From positions 1 to 24,712 of the forward strand of contig DASXSU010000065.1 of NCBI GenBank assembly GCA_036505795.1: DNA of 24,712 nt. Direction: 5' to 3'. Below are positions 1 through 8,543 of the stretch, piece by piece. This stretch comes from NS-11 sp036505795. GTDB lineage: Bacteria > Nitrospirota > Nitrospiria > Nitrospirales > NS-4. Position 1 is the stretch's first letter, and each line of letters opens with the position of its first letter. The notes under the pieces are model-generated. The model was given only the letters and a program-made list of their open reading frames with translations, was not told where the DNA came from and did no database searches. A program made the translations under genes and the position numbers.

Positions 1-149
1 GGTTGGTTGATCAGCGCCCCCGCCTGACCAATCCCCTGTGCGAAATAGGCCAGGCCGAAGTAGATCATCAGCCGGCGCACCGTGACGGCTGAGGGCGCTG
101 CTATGTGATCCGGTGTTACCGGCGTGGCACTTATAGGGTCAACCTGCAC
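1..149 (-). CDS. MFS transporter, N-terminal fragment
   Basis: The minus strand below position 149 stays open to the window edge. It encodes a polar leader followed by a hydrophobic segment containing RRLMIYFGLAYFAQGIGQAG. A short basic stretch leading into a first helix with the AYFAQG pattern is typical of major facilitator transporters, so this is read as the first ~49 residues of one. No substrate can be given from this fragment. The start is probably GTG at 149, with an alternative in-frame GTG at 164. Either start overlaps the 3' end of the metallophosphoesterase gene (stop at 139-141), which suggests translational coupling. No good ribosome binding site is visible for either choice. 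Confidence 0.6.
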   Translation of the reverse strand, partial: MQVDPISATPVTPDHIAAPSAVTVRRLMIYFGLAYFAQGIGQAGALINQ

Positions 150-1002
150 TTGGGCCCGTCCCACGCTTTAACGTAATGAGCGGCAGTTCCGGACGGCAGA
201 GAAAGCGGATCGGTAGGGTACTGGTTCCTATTCCTCGCGAGACGAACATTTTTGCGCTGCTGCCGGCAAACCAGCCCGCCTCATATGACTCACTCCCTTC
301 TGGAAGCCATACGGGTCCCACCCATGGCAGACGAACCTGGCCCCCATGTGTATGCCCGGCGAGAACCAGATCGAAGCGCGCCAGATCGGCCTTGAAGAAA
401 ATCTCAGGGGAATGACTCAGGAGGATGGCGAAGGGAGTCCGCTGCATACCCTTGAGCGCCTCCCATAGGCGATCATGGCCCGTGTAAGGGTCATCGACAC
501 CGATCAGCGTCAGGGTATCCAGCCCACGACCGATCCGCCCGGCATCGTTCACCAAGAGGGCGATGTTGGCCTCGTTGAAGAATTGGCGCATCTCTTCATG
601 CCCCAAAACCGGCAGGTCAGTATGCTCATGATTGCCAAGGACCGCCCAGACACCAAACGGCGGGTCGAGCGGCCGGAGGTCTTTCAAGAAACGCAGCACG
701 GCGGCGCGGTCGCTCCCCGGAGTGATGAAATCCCCCGTGATGACGATTAACCCGGGCTTGGCTTTTGCCAGCGCCGTAAGCAGCCGGCGCTCGCGAAATC
801 CGTAACTCGCGATATGAAGGTCGGAGAGCTGTGCGACCACCAGGCCGTCAAACTCCGGCGGAAGTCTCTTGAACCAGACGTCGTGTCGCGTGACATCGAT
901 CCAATTCGGCTCGAGGAGGAAGATATAAGCAAGGAACAGGAGGAGGACGGGACCAAGCAGTATGGCAGCGCGGCGGTTCAGCCGCAAGAACCTCACGCTC
1001 AC
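139..1002 (-). CDS. Membrane-anchored YkuE/YaeI-type metallophosphoesterase
   Basis: This 287-residue calcineurin-like phosphoesterase has all the expected metal-binding blocks in order: DLH (D61, H63), GD (G90-D91), GNHEH (N124, H125), a histidine in SHSPE (H197) and GHTHGGQ (H217, H219). An N-terminal hydrophobic helix at about residues 12-30 should anchor it in the inner membrane with the catalytic domain outside the cytosol. The GHTHGGQ ending and the size match the YkuE/YaeI group, some members of which act on membrane phospholipid or UDP-diacylglucosamine-type substrates; the substrate here is unknown. The start is GTG at 1002, and GTGA overlaps the purF stop, so translation is probably coupled to purF. 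No link to purine synthesis is evident beyond co-transcription. Confidence 0.85.
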   Translation of the reverse strand: MSVRFLRLNRRAAILLGPVLLLFLAYIFLLEPNWIDVTRHDVWFKRLPPEFDGLVVAQLSDLHIASYGFRERRLLTALAKAKPGLIVITGDFITPGSDRAAVLRFLKDLRPLDPPFGVWAVLGNHEHTDLPVLGHEEMRQFFNEANIALLVNDAGRIGRGLDTLTLIGVDDPYTGHDRLWEALKGMQRTPFAILLSHSPEIFFKADLARFDLVLAGHTHGGQVRLPWVGPVWLPEGSESYEAGWFAGSSAKMFVSRGIGTSTLPIRFLCRPELPLITLKRGTGPSAG

Positions 1003-2441
1003 GAACGATCGAACAGACCGAGTTGCAGTTCCTCTGCGCGGGTGAAGGGAATTGGATAGTTTTCGGTAAAGCAGGCATTACAGTAGCGGTCCGCGGTGCC
1101 CGGCGACGCCGCAAGCATGCCTTCGAGGCTCAGATAGGCCAGGGAATCGGCAGTGACGTATTTGCGGATCTCCTCGACACGATGCGAGGCGCCGATCAGT
1201 TCGAGCTTGCTCGGAGTGTCAATGCCGTAGTAACAGGGCGAGATCACCGGCGGGGAAGAGATGCGCATGTGGATTTCCTTCGCGCCGGCATGCCGGATCA
1301 TCTTGACGATCTTGCGGCTCGTCGTACCGCGCACGATCGAATCGTCCACCACGATGACTCGCTTCCCCTCGAGGACGTCTTTCACGGCGTTGAGTTTCAC
1401 CTTCACCCCGAAATGCCTGATGCGTTGCTCCGGCTCGATGAACGTCCGCCCGACATAGTGATTGCGGATGAGGCCGTTCTCGAACGGGATGTTCGCGCCT
1501 TCGGCAAAGCCCAGGGCCGCCGGAACCCCGGAGTCCGGTACCGGGATTACGATGTCTGCCGGCACATACGATTCCTTGGCAAGCTGGCGGCCCAGCGCCT
1601 TGCGGGTCGAATACACCGTATGGCCGTAGATTTTGCTGTCCGGACGGGCGAAGTAGATGTGCTCGAAGATGCACATCGCCGGCTTCACTTTGGGAAATGG
1701 GAAAAAGGAATGCAGTCCTTTTTCGTCGGCGAGGATCAGCTCTCCAGGTTCAATGTCGCGGATCGTCTCGGCGCCGATGAGATCGAACGCGCAGGTCTCC
1801 GAGGCCACGACCCAGGCATCCCGGATCTTTCCGAGAGACAGCGGCCGGAATCCGTATGGATCCCGCGCGGCGATGAGGCCATGATCGGTTAGAAGAGTAA
1901 TGGAATAGGCGCCCCGGACCTGTTTGAGCGCATCGATGACACGGTCGAGCAAGGTATTCAATCGCGAGTGGGCGACGAGGTGCACGATCACCTCACTGTC
2001 GATGGTCGATTGGAAAATGGCCCCGTACGCCTCCAGTTCGTTTCGGATCATCTCCGCGTTGATGAGATTGCCGTTGTGCGCCAAGGCCAGATTCCCGAAG
2101 GCGAAGTTAATCGAGATAGGCTGCGCGTTTTTAAGGTCGCTCGACCCGGTGGTGGAGTACCGGTTGTGTCCAATGGCGGACCGCCCGACGAGCCGCTTGA
2201 GCCGCTCTTTAGTGAAAACTTCCGCGACTAGACCCATCGCCTTTTCCTGGTGGAACTGCTGGCCATCACTGGAGACGATGCCGGAACTCTCCTGCCCGCG
2301 GTGCTGAAGCGCGTACAGGCCTAGATAGGCGAGATTCGCGGCTTCCTTATGGCCGTAGATCCCGACCACCGCGCACTCATCATGAAACTTATCCGGCACC
2401 GGGCCGCGGGGGGAAGCGTCAATCATCCGCAGATTCTTCAT
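999..2441 (-). CDS. purF: Amidophosphoribosyltransferase (glutamine PRPP amidotransferase)
   Basis: This enzyme catalyses the first committed step of purine synthesis: PRPP + glutamine to 5-phosphoribosylamine. The 480-residue protein has an N-terminal propeptide of 22 residues ahead of the Ntn nucleophile Cys23 in DECAVVGIYG. It also has HNGN and RYST glutaminase motifs and the PRPP loop VIVVDDSIVRGTTS (about 363-375). Four cysteines (C257 in MCIFEH, C403 in SPCYYG, C454 and C457 in YCNAC) sit where the Bacillus-type enzyme binds a [4Fe-4S] cluster. This is therefore inferred to be the processed, iron-sulfur, oxygen-sensitive class rather than the E. coli class. The ATG at 2441 overlaps the purL TGA (ATGA), and the stop overlaps the next gene's GTG. 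Confidence 0.97.
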   Translation of the reverse strand: MKNLRMIDASPRGPVPDKFHDECAVVGIYGHKEAANLAYLGLYALQHRGQESSGIVSSDGQQFHQEKAMGLVAEVFTKERLKRLVGRSAIGHNRYSTTGSSDLKNAQPISINFAFGNLALAHNGNLINAEMIRNELEAYGAIFQSTIDSEVIVHLVAHSRLNTLLDRVIDALKQVRGAYSITLLTDHGLIAARDPYGFRPLSLGKIRDAWVVASETCAFDLIGAETIRDIEPGELILADEKGLHSFFPFPKVKPAMCIFEHIYFARPDSKIYGHTVYSTRKALGRQLAKESYVPADIVIPVPDSGVPAALGFAEGANIPFENGLIRNHYVGRTFIEPEQRIRHFGVKVKLNAVKDVLEGKRVIVVDDSIVRGTTSRKIVKMIRHAGAKEIHMRISSPPVISPCYYGIDTPSKLELIGASHRVEEIRKYVTADSLAYLSLEGMLAASPGTADRYCNACFTENYPIPFTRAEELQLGLFDRS

Positions 2442-4702
2442 GATGCCTTACTGGAGGTTGCCAGCATTTCCTGGAGGGCGCCCTGCCAGATGGCCGTCAA
2501 ACGGGCGCAGTCCCGCTGAATATACACGGTGCTTTTCCCGCCCTGGTCCCGGACGGTAATGGTCAAAAGATCCCGGCACACGGTTCCCAGTTCGGAGCAC
2601 GAAACTCCCGCTTCCTGCGCCATTCGGCGCACGGCGTCCGCGTCTTCAGGTTTGACGGACACGACGATGCGCGACTGTGATTCCCCAAATAGGAGACTGT
2701 CGGCCCGTAATCCATTGCGCGACAGACCTATCGTTGCGCCAAGTGCTTGCGCGGATGACATCGCGCACTCGGCAATGGCGACGGCTAGACCGCCTTCCGA
2801 GCAGTCATGCGCCGACCGAAGCAAGTCCTGATCGATAGCGGTTCGCACCAAAGTCTGAACGGCGCGCTCCCGTTCTAAATTCAGCGTGGGAGGCATCCCC
2901 TGTTCCCGGTGGTGCAAAACGCGCAGATATTCGGTTCCCCCCAGCTCCTCGTGTGTATCCCCCAATAACAGGACGGCGTCTCCTTCCGCCTTGAATCCTG
3001 GAGTCATTGCCCGCTCCGCACTGTCGAGAAGGCCGACCATGCCGATCATCGGGGTGGGATAGATCGACAGACCGCTTGTTTCATTATAAAAGCTCACGTT
3101 TCCACTTACCACTGGGATCTCGAGTGCATTGCAGGCATCCGCAATTCCCTCTATGGAGAGGATGAATTGCCACATAATATCAGGACGCTCGGGATTTCCA
3201 AAATTTAGGCAGTCCGTGAGCGCCAGGGGCCGGGCGCCTGCACAGGAGAGATTCCTGGCCGCTTCGGCGACGGCGCTCGCCGCTCCCGTATACGGGTTGA
3301 GCAGGCAGTAGAGGCTGTTGCAATCGACGGTCAGCGCCAGCGCCTTATTCGTACCCTTGATACGGAGCACAGCGGCGTCGGCACCGGGGCGAACCAGAGT
3401 ATTGGTCTGGACCATGTGGTCGTACTGCTCAAATACCCAGCCTTTATGCGCGATGGTCGGGGACGCCAGGAGCGTCTCGAGGGCTTCGTTGAAATCCTTC
3501 GGCTCGGCAATGAGCTCGAGCGGCAAAGACTGGAGCTGATCTTGATAGAGCGGCGCTTCAGCGGGTCGTTCGTATTTAGGCGCGTCATCGGCCAGCGCGC
3601 GCGCCGGGACTTCGGCCACCACGACGCCTCTGTCTTTCACCCTCAACAGGCCATCCCCTGTGACCCGGCCAATGACGGCGGCGGCCAGATCCCATTTTTT
3701 GCAGATCTCAAGCACCTCGCCTTCCCGCTCCGGCTTTGCCACCAGCAGCATCCGCTCCTGGGATTCTGACAATAGGACCTCATACGGGGTCATTCCCGTC
3801 TCGCGCCGGGGGACCTCCGCGAGTTCCAATTCCAGGCCTGTCCCGCCCCGTGAGGCCATTTCGCATGACGAACTCGTCAGTCCGGCCGCGCCCATGTCCT
3901 GGATGCCGATCAGAAGGTCTTTATCCATGAGCTCCAGACAGCATTCGATCAGCAGTTTCTCCGTAAAAGGATCGCCGACCTGCACGGTCGGTCGCTTCGA
4001 AATCGATCCTTCATCAAAGCTGTCCGACGCCATCGTGGCGCCATGGATGCCGTCGCGACCGGTCTTTGATCCGATGTACAAGACCGGATTCCCCTCCCCG
4101 GCCGCCCGTCCTAGGAAGATCCGGTGGCGCGGGGCAATCCCGATGCACATCACGTTCACGAGCGGGTTCTTATTGTAGATGTCGTTGAAGTAAATATCGC
4201 CGCCGACGGTGGGGACCCCGACGCAATTGCCATAGGCGCTGATGCCGGCTACGACTCCTTTTAACAGGAACCGATTTTCCGCCCTTTCCAGTCCCCCAAA
4301 TCGCAGCGAATCGAGTAGCGCGATAGGACGCGCTCCCATGGTAAACACATCGCGCAGGATCCCGCCCACCCCGGTCGCAGCGCCCTGATAGGGTTCAATA
4401 AAGGAGGGGTGGTTATGGCTCTCCATTTTAAAGACGGCCACCAGCCCGTCGCCGATGTCCACCACACCCGCATTCTCGCCCGGTCCCTGGACTACGTGTG
4501 GTGCTACCGTCGGAAGACGCCTCAGAAAGGCGCGGGAGCTTTTGTACGAACAATGTTCGCTCCACATCACCGAGAACATTCCAAGCTCGGTGAGGTTGGG
4601 CGCCCGGCCCAAGATCGAGATGATGCGGGTATATTCCTCGCCGCTCAAGCCGTGTCGCGCAATAACTTCCTTCGTGATGAGGACAGGATCGGTCATCGTC
4701 AT
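2438..4702 (-). CDS. purL: Phosphoribosylformylglycinamidine synthase subunit PurL (small type)
   Basis: PurL is the ATP-dependent synthase subunit that turns FGAR and ammonia into FGAM. At 754 residues it is the short form that needs separate PurQ and PurS partners. Visible motifs are the catalytic-histidine block MWSEHCSYKSSR (H50), GPGENAG, the nucleotide loop ESHNHPSFIEPYQGAATG, GIQDMGAAGL and the C-terminal DCSEGGLAVAIAEC. The start is ATG at 4702; a second ATG two codons in is possible. A 55-nt gap separates it from the upstream anti-sigma gene and its stop overlaps purF. Its partners purQ and purS are on the same strand but about 4.2 kb upstream, beyond five unrelated genes. Confidence 0.97.
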   Translation of the reverse strand: MTMTDPVLITKEVIARHGLSGEEYTRIISILGRAPNLTELGMFSVMWSEHCSYKSSRAFLRRLPTVAPHVVQGPGENAGVVDIGDGLVAVFKMESHNHPSFIEPYQGAATGVGGILRDVFTMGARPIALLDSLRFGGLERAENRFLLKGVVAGISAYGNCVGVPTVGGDIYFNDIYNKNPLVNVMCIGIAPRHRIFLGRAAGEGNPVLYIGSKTGRDGIHGATMASDSFDEGSISKRPTVQVGDPFTEKLLIECCLELMDKDLLIGIQDMGAAGLTSSSCEMASRGGTGLELELAEVPRRETGMTPYEVLLSESQERMLLVAKPEREGEVLEICKKWDLAAAVIGRVTGDGLLRVKDRGVVVAEVPARALADDAPKYERPAEAPLYQDQLQSLPLELIAEPKDFNEALETLLASPTIAHKGWVFEQYDHMVQTNTLVRPGADAAVLRIKGTNKALALTVDCNSLYCLLNPYTGAASAVAEAARNLSCAGARPLALTDCLNFGNPERPDIMWQFILSIEGIADACNALEIPVVSGNVSFYNETSGLSIYPTPMIGMVGLLDSAERAMTPGFKAEGDAVLLLGDTHEELGGTEYLRVLHHREQGMPPTLNLERERAVQTLVRTAIDQDLLRSAHDCSEGGLAVAIAECAMSSAQALGATIGLSRNGLRADSLLFGESQSRIVVSVKPEDADAVRRMAQEAGVSCSELGTVCRDLLTITVRDQGGKSTVYIQRDCARLTAIWQGALQEMLATSSKAS

Positions 4703-4757
4703 GGTTCCGAGGGGCGATTGTTAGATGATGACTTGGCGACCGCTACCCTGAGCGATC

Positions 4758-5744
4758 TTACACCGGCCCAGAGAGCAAAATGGGACCGGTGGGTTGCGAG
4801 CGGCCGCCCTCCGGCTCCATTGTAACAGCAAATTTCTTTGTGTGGGTTAAATCTGGCATGCGTTGGATGAAGACCCGGCTCTTATTGCCGGCCTCCGTCC
4901 CGAAGGTGCCTGCGCTGATCGGCTTATCGACAATAGCCCAGAGCTGATAGATCTTGCCGGACGGAAGCGCCGGCATATTGAACGCATAAAGGAAGGCTCG
5001 CTTGGTGGAGGGATCGAACAGCAACAGGCCGCCGGCGGACTTCGCCTCGTCAGAGCCGCTTAATGAGACGACGCGCGTGTTCGGCCCGCGCAGCAAAGCG
5101 GCCATCTCATCGTCTGTTCGCACGGTCTTGCCCAACGCGCCGGGCTCCTTCTGCTGCGCAACACGAGCCCGCAGTTCATCGAGTTCGGCTTCGCGGGCCG
5201 CAAGAGTGTCACGCGTAGTCCCGAGTGTGTCGGCTAATTGGGTGCGGATTCGGATGAGTTGTTGCTCTTGATCCGCTGCCTGGACTTGTAGCGCGGCGAG
5301 CCGCGCGCTTTCATTCTGCATGGCCGTTTCGATTTGCCGGCGCTGCGCGGCTTCATTCTGAAGCTGCGATCGAAGCGTGACCGCATAGGTCCCGATGCCC
5401 AGGATCAGGAGAACAGATGCAACCGCGAACGCCGGGCGGCCGAAGGGGCCCCACCAGTTCAGGAAGCGGTCGCGAAGCGGGACTTTCGAAAGCGGCACCG
5501 GCTCTCCCTGTTTGGCAAAATCCAGCTGGAACGTCCTCATCAGATGAGTTTGCAGATCAAAGGGCACAGGCTCAGGAGGCAAGGCATACGGCAGCAGACC
5601 GGCGGCGGATTGATACTCCGTGAGCGCCGCGCGGCACTCCTCGCAACCGGCGCGGACATGCGCCTCCAGCGCCTCGCGTTCATGAGGCTCCAGCGCGTCT
5701 ACGGCATAAAGCGCAACGGCCTCTTCAAACTGCTCAAGCGACAT
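4758..5744 (-). CDS. RskA-type membrane anti-sigma factor
   Basis: This 328-residue protein has the layout of an anti-sigma-K type regulator. The cytosolic N-terminus carries a zinc-finger-like H-x4-C-x2-C (H29, C34, C37 in HVRAGCEEC). One transmembrane helix spans about residues 103-124. A coiled-coil rich in Gln, Glu and Arg spans about 125-200. The extracytoplasmic C-terminal domain (about 208-326, with YQLWAIVDKP and AGTFG) matches the RskA C-terminal family. It should hold the adjacent ECF sigma factor at the membrane until a signal releases it. The ATG lies 2 nt after the sigma gene stop, so the two are almost certainly co-translated. The extra residue in the His-Cys spacing compared with H-x3-C-x2-C is seen in some family members. 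Confidence 0.85.
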   Translation of the reverse strand: MSLEQFEEAVALYAVDALEPHEREALEAHVRAGCEECRAALTEYQSAAGLLPYALPPEPVPFDLQTHLMRTFQLDFAKQGEPVPLSKVPLRDRFLNWWGPFGRPAFAVASVLLILGIGTYAVTLRSQLQNEAAQRRQIETAMQNESARLAALQVQAADQEQQLIRIRTQLADTLGTTRDTLAAREAELDELRARVAQQKEPGALGKTVRTDDEMAALLRGPNTRVVSLSGSDEAKSAGGLLLFDPSTKRAFLYAFNMPALPSGKIYQLWAIVDKPISAGTFGTEAGNKSRVFIQRMPDLTHTKKFAVTMEPEGGRSQPTGPILLSGPV

Positions 5745-5746
5745 CT

Positions 5747-6334
5747 CTATTTCATCTCCCAGCAGGGTCGCAATGCATAACGGAGTTTTGTCATCCCTAG
5801 TTTAATGCGTGTCTTAATCGTCCCAAGGGGCTTATGCAGTTTCTCGGCAATCTCCGCATGCGTGAGTCCCTCGTAGAAGGCCAGCTCGATCGCTTCCTGC
5901 TGCGCGGCCGGCAAGTCCGTAAAGGCATTGCTCACAAGTGTCCGCAGTTCCTCTTTAGAATGTATCTCCAGAGGATCAGGAATGTCTCCACGAAGCTCCT
6001 GTGCTGAGGTGTCATCGATCGACTCTGTGAGGTGCCGGCCGCGCGATGCGGATGCCCTCAGCCGATCAATCGCCCGGCTGCGCGTCATCGTGATCAGCCA
6101 GGCCATCGGCGAGCCGCGTTTGATATCGAAGTTTCCGGCCTTGCGCCAGACCTCAATGTAGACGTCCTGCAGCAGTTCGGATGCTTCGTCAGGGTTGGTC
6201 AAAATCCTGACCGCCAGCGTGAATAATACCGAACTGGACTGCTCGTAAAGCTCGGCAAAGGCTGAGGCATCCGCTTGGCCGACCCGGGCAAGGAGTTCAG
6301 GGGTGACAGATGGCTGATTGGACGAAAATTTCAT
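5747..6334 (-). CDS. ECF sigma factor (SigK-like)
   Basis: This is a sigma-70 family extracytoplasmic-function sigma factor. Region 2 is recognisable in ASAFAELYEQSSSVLFTLAV and in ELLQDVYIEVWRKA and SPMAWLITMTRSRAIDRLR. Region 4 contains the helix-turn-helix LTHAEIAEKLHKPLGTIKTR followed by a conserved GMTKLR end. It would redirect RNA polymerase to a stress or envelope regulon when freed from the neighbouring RskA-like anti-sigma. I prefer the ATG at 6334 because a TATAAT box at 6378-6383 overlaps the upstream in-frame ATG at 6379. If that box is the promoter, only the inner ATG would be on the mRNA. Neither start has a clear ribosome site, so the longer 210-residue form remains possible. 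Confidence 0.88.
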   Translation of the reverse strand: MKFSSNQPSVTPELLARVGQADASAFAELYEQSSSVLFTLAVRILTNPDEASELLQDVYIEVWRKAGNFDIKRGSPMAWLITMTRSRAIDRLRASASRGRHLTESIDDTSAQELRGDIPDPLEIHSKEELRTLVSNAFTDLPAAQQEAIELAFYEGLTHAEIAEKLHKPLGTIKTRIKLGMTKLRYALRPCWEMK

Positions 6335-6377
6335 GCAGGCCGGATAGAGAAATGTTCCGCTGTGAAGAAAGGCGATC

Positions 6378-6383
6378 ATTATA
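6378..6383 (-). promoter_or_regulatory. Candidate -10 box for the ECF sigma gene
   Basis: The minus strand reads a perfect TATAAT, 43 nt upstream of the preferred sigma ATG. No convincing -35 hexamer is visible 16-18 nt further upstream, so an activator or a non-standard sigma may be used. It is supported only by the match itself. Confidence 0.3.
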
Positions 6384-6407
6384 GGTAGCTACGGACTAAA
6401 AAACCAC

Positions 6408-6421
6408 TGGGATGTATCCCA
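6408..6421. promoter_or_regulatory. Palindrome upstream of the ECF sigma gene, possible operator
   Basis: TGGGAT-GT-ATCCCA is a perfect 6-bp inverted repeat with a 2-nt centre. It lies about 25 nt upstream of the candidate sigma -10 box and about 105 nt upstream of the divergent TPR gene. Its position in a divergent intergenic region suits a regulator site, but no regulator is known. Confidence 0.3.
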
Positions 6422-6526
6422 AGGTTCTTTCAGAGAAAAACTCGCTCCACCTTCGAAAATCCGCTCTTTCCTTCCTTCCGTAGATAGTGATATGAGAGCA
6501 GCAGCATTCAAACCAAGGAGGCCGAC

Positions 6527-6895
6527 ATGCGGAGACTACTAGGGTTGGCGGTTGTGACGGCATGGATGGTGATGTTGGGAGGGACCGGATGGGCGGATAT
6601 GGGCAAGAACGCGCCCGCGCTGAAAGCGGCGGCCGGGTCCAAGGCGGAAGCCCACGTCAAGGAAGGCATCGAACATTATGACCAAGGCCATTTTGATGTT
6701 GCCCTAAAGCACTTCACGGCAGGCATTAAAGAAGATGCCAAGTCGGCCGAAGCCCACTACGATGCGGCCTTGGCGCTGGACAAGCTCGGAGATCATAAGG
6801 CAGCCACGGAGCATTTCAAGAAAGCTACTGAACTCGGCACGGGCAATCCGGAGATCGAGAATTCCGGAATTCTCAAAGCTCACCTGAAAAAGTAA
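6527..6895 (+). CDS. Small secreted TPR protein
   Basis: This 122-residue protein has a clear signal peptide (basic MRR, then a hydrophobic stretch ending GWA at about residue 23). Two to three helical tetratricopeptide-like repeats follow, for example HVKEGIEHYDQGHFDVALKH, SAEAHYDAALALDKLGDH and KAATEHFKKATEL. TPRs bind other proteins, so it probably acts in the periplasm as an adaptor. The start is firm: AAGGAGG at 6515-6521 lies 5 nt before the ATG. It is divergent from the ECF sigma pair and convergent with the papain-like protease, which places it in the same non-purine block. Its partner is unknown. Confidence 0.85.
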   Translation: MRRLLGLAVVTAWMVMLGGTGWADMGKNAPALKAAAGSKAEAHVKEGIEHYDQGHFDVALKHFTAGIKEDAKSAEAHYDAALALDKLGDHKAATEHFKKATELGTGNPEIENSGILKAHLKK

Positions 6896-6914
6896 TTTCC
6901 TTCCGTTTCGTAAT

Positions 6915-6945
6915 GGGAGCCGATGCCATCGCGAGGTCGGCTCCC
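6915..6945. terminator. Hairpin between convergent genes
   Basis: GGGAGCCGA at 6915-6923 pairs perfectly with TCGGCTCCC at 6937-6945 around a 13-nt loop. It lies 19 nt after the TPR gene stop and 22 nt from the end of the convergent protease gene. There is no long T run on either side, so it may be a weak bidirectional terminator or an mRNA-end stabiliser. Confidence 0.5.
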
Positions 6946-6967
6946 TAGGACCCCGCTCACTGAAAAA

Positions 6968-8539
6968 TTAGAAGTGCGGCAGATGCTTACGAGGATCGGG
7001 CGGTGAAGGGATGTGGTCGGAGACCGCCTTGGCGGCCGAGTTCGCCGCGTCCTGGGCCTGCCCGGCCGCGTGGTCGGCCGCGGACTGGGCTTTTGCCGCC
7101 TCTGCCTGAGCTCGGTCTGCAGCTTCCTTCGCGGCCTTGGCGGCCGCTTCTTTGGCGTGTCGCTCGGCCTGGGTCGTGGCTGCCGCGACCTCCTTTTGTT
7201 TATCAGCGGCAATTCTGGCCTGCTCGACGGCCGCACGAGCCTTCTCGGCGGCGTCCTTTGAAGCCTTGGCCGCATCAGATTTGGCTCGGTCCGCTGCAGC
7301 CTGCGCCTGCTCGAGAGTGTGCTGCGCCTGCTCCGCAGCGGCCTTCAACTCCCGCTCCGAATCCTGAGCCAGTTTCTTGGCCTTATTAAGCCACTCGAGA
7401 AGTTCGGGAGGAAGAGAGAACAGCGTGTTCAAAGCCTCCACCCATGTGGCACCAAACCCAACGCTGTTCGACCCGTAGGCGACCCAGCCGAACCCGTTGT
7501 CACCGATCGGCGAGCCGTCCTTGTCTTTCGTTCCCCACGAGTTCTTAATCCTCCAAGCATTTCTGGCGTCATCCCACCCCACCAGGAGGACAACATGATT
7601 TACACGCCCCCGGGCATGTTCGTTAAAGACGCCGCTCGGATATTGACCCGGGTAGTTATTGAAATAATCTTGGAAACTGTCAGTGGCTTCCAGGCTCACC
7701 GCCAGGGGGCCATGCAGGAGCAGCGCAGCTTTAAGTTCAGGCACTGTCGGCTCGATCCCGTTTCCGACAAAACCCCAGATCAGCGCGCGATACGGGTTAT
7801 CCACGATCAGCCGGGGACCACGCTTTTTCGGATTTTCCGCATCATACGGTAGATCGGATTCTTTAGCCGTTCCGAGGAGCATCATCTCAGTGAACGCTTC
7901 CGGCGTCCAACCCCCGCCCGGGCCGCAACTGCCGAAAATCGCATTATCCAGAATGTATTGCTCCGACAGGTCGGTACTGCGGTTATAACGAATCAAGATG
8001 CTGCTCTCAAGGGCGGCCACGGCCGCGAAATCCCAGCAGCTCCCGCATGAGCCCTGATCACGGATCGGCGTGACCTTTCCAAAATTCGTCCAGTCAAATG
8101 CCTTGACCGAGACATTCGGCAGTCTTGCCCGCAACACCGTCTCGGGCAGTCGAGGCTGGCCGAGGGCCGCTTGCACCTTTTCAAAGGCTTCAATAGCCTG
8201 GCGTTCGAGTCTAAGAACCTCACGAGCTATCTCGTTTTGGTGCGCGACCTGCTGCATAATGTAATTGATCGAAGGCGGCTTCAGCCCTGTGCTTCTTTGA
8301 CGCTTTTGGGATGTTCCCGGTGTTTGTTGGAACCCGAGCGGGTTCGGACCAGCCGGTTTTCCACCGATTCGCGGCGTCCCAGGCAATACGGGTACGCCCC
8401 GTTCCTCAATCTGCCCCTGCGAGTCTCCCGGTTGCGCCGGCGGAACGTCTTCCGATCGCCCTAGGCGTGGCACCGCGATAATGGCCAGACTTAGGGAGAG
8501 GAGGATCAAGAGCCTCGTGAGTCGTGCTTGTCGTATCAT
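6968..8539 (-). CDS. Secreted papain-family (C1A) cysteine protease with coiled-coil tail
   Basis: The protein has 523 residues. A signal peptide (hydrophobic residues 9-23) is followed by a Pro/Gly-rich and helical pro-region to about 145. The papain fold then begins at VKAFDWTNFGKVTPIRDQG. Catalytic residues are visible: oxyanion Gln162 and nucleophile Cys168 in DQGSCGSCWD, His315 in VNHVVLLVGW and Asn333 in IKNSWG. Residue 170 is Asp where papains usually have Ala or Ser. After about residue 385 the chain becomes an Ala/Lys/Glu/Gln-rich coiled coil of ~120 residues, ending in a short Pro-rich tail. The gene starts 4 nt after the ABM-domain gene, so the two are co-transcribed. It is likely exported and activated by propeptide removal; its target is unknown. 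Confidence 0.85.
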   Translation of the reverse strand: MIRQARLTRLLILLSLSLAIIAVPRLGRSEDVPPAQPGDSQGQIEERGVPVLPGTPRIGGKPAGPNPLGFQQTPGTSQKRQRSTGLKPPSINYIMQQVAHQNEIAREVLRLERQAIEAFEKVQAALGQPRLPETVLRARLPNVSVKAFDWTNFGKVTPIRDQGSCGSCWDFAAVAALESSILIRYNRSTDLSEQYILDNAIFGSCGPGGGWTPEAFTEMMLLGTAKESDLPYDAENPKKRGPRLIVDNPYRALIWGFVGNGIEPTVPELKAALLLHGPLAVSLEATDSFQDYFNNYPGQYPSGVFNEHARGRVNHVVLLVGWDDARNAWRIKNSWGTKDKDGSPIGDNGFGWVAYGSNSVGFGATWVEALNTLFSLPPELLEWLNKAKKLAQDSERELKAAAEQAQHTLEQAQAAADRAKSDAAKASKDAAEKARAAVEQARIAADKQKEVAAATTQAERHAKEAAAKAAKEAADRAQAEAAKAQSAADHAAGQAQDAANSAAKAVSDHIPSPPDPRKHLPHF

Positions 8540-8543
8540 GTTT

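Noticed and set aside
1023..1892. Long plus-strand open frame of 289 codons opposite purF
   Set aside because: It is antisense to an intact purF with all catalytic motifs and has no recognisable domain; GC-rich codon use on the other strand explains the absence of stops.
6968..7400. Possible DNA tandem repeat in the Ala/Lys-rich tail of the papain-like protease
   Set aside because: The amino-acid pattern repeats but the DNA has no exact unit or fixed period; it is coiled-coil composition bias.
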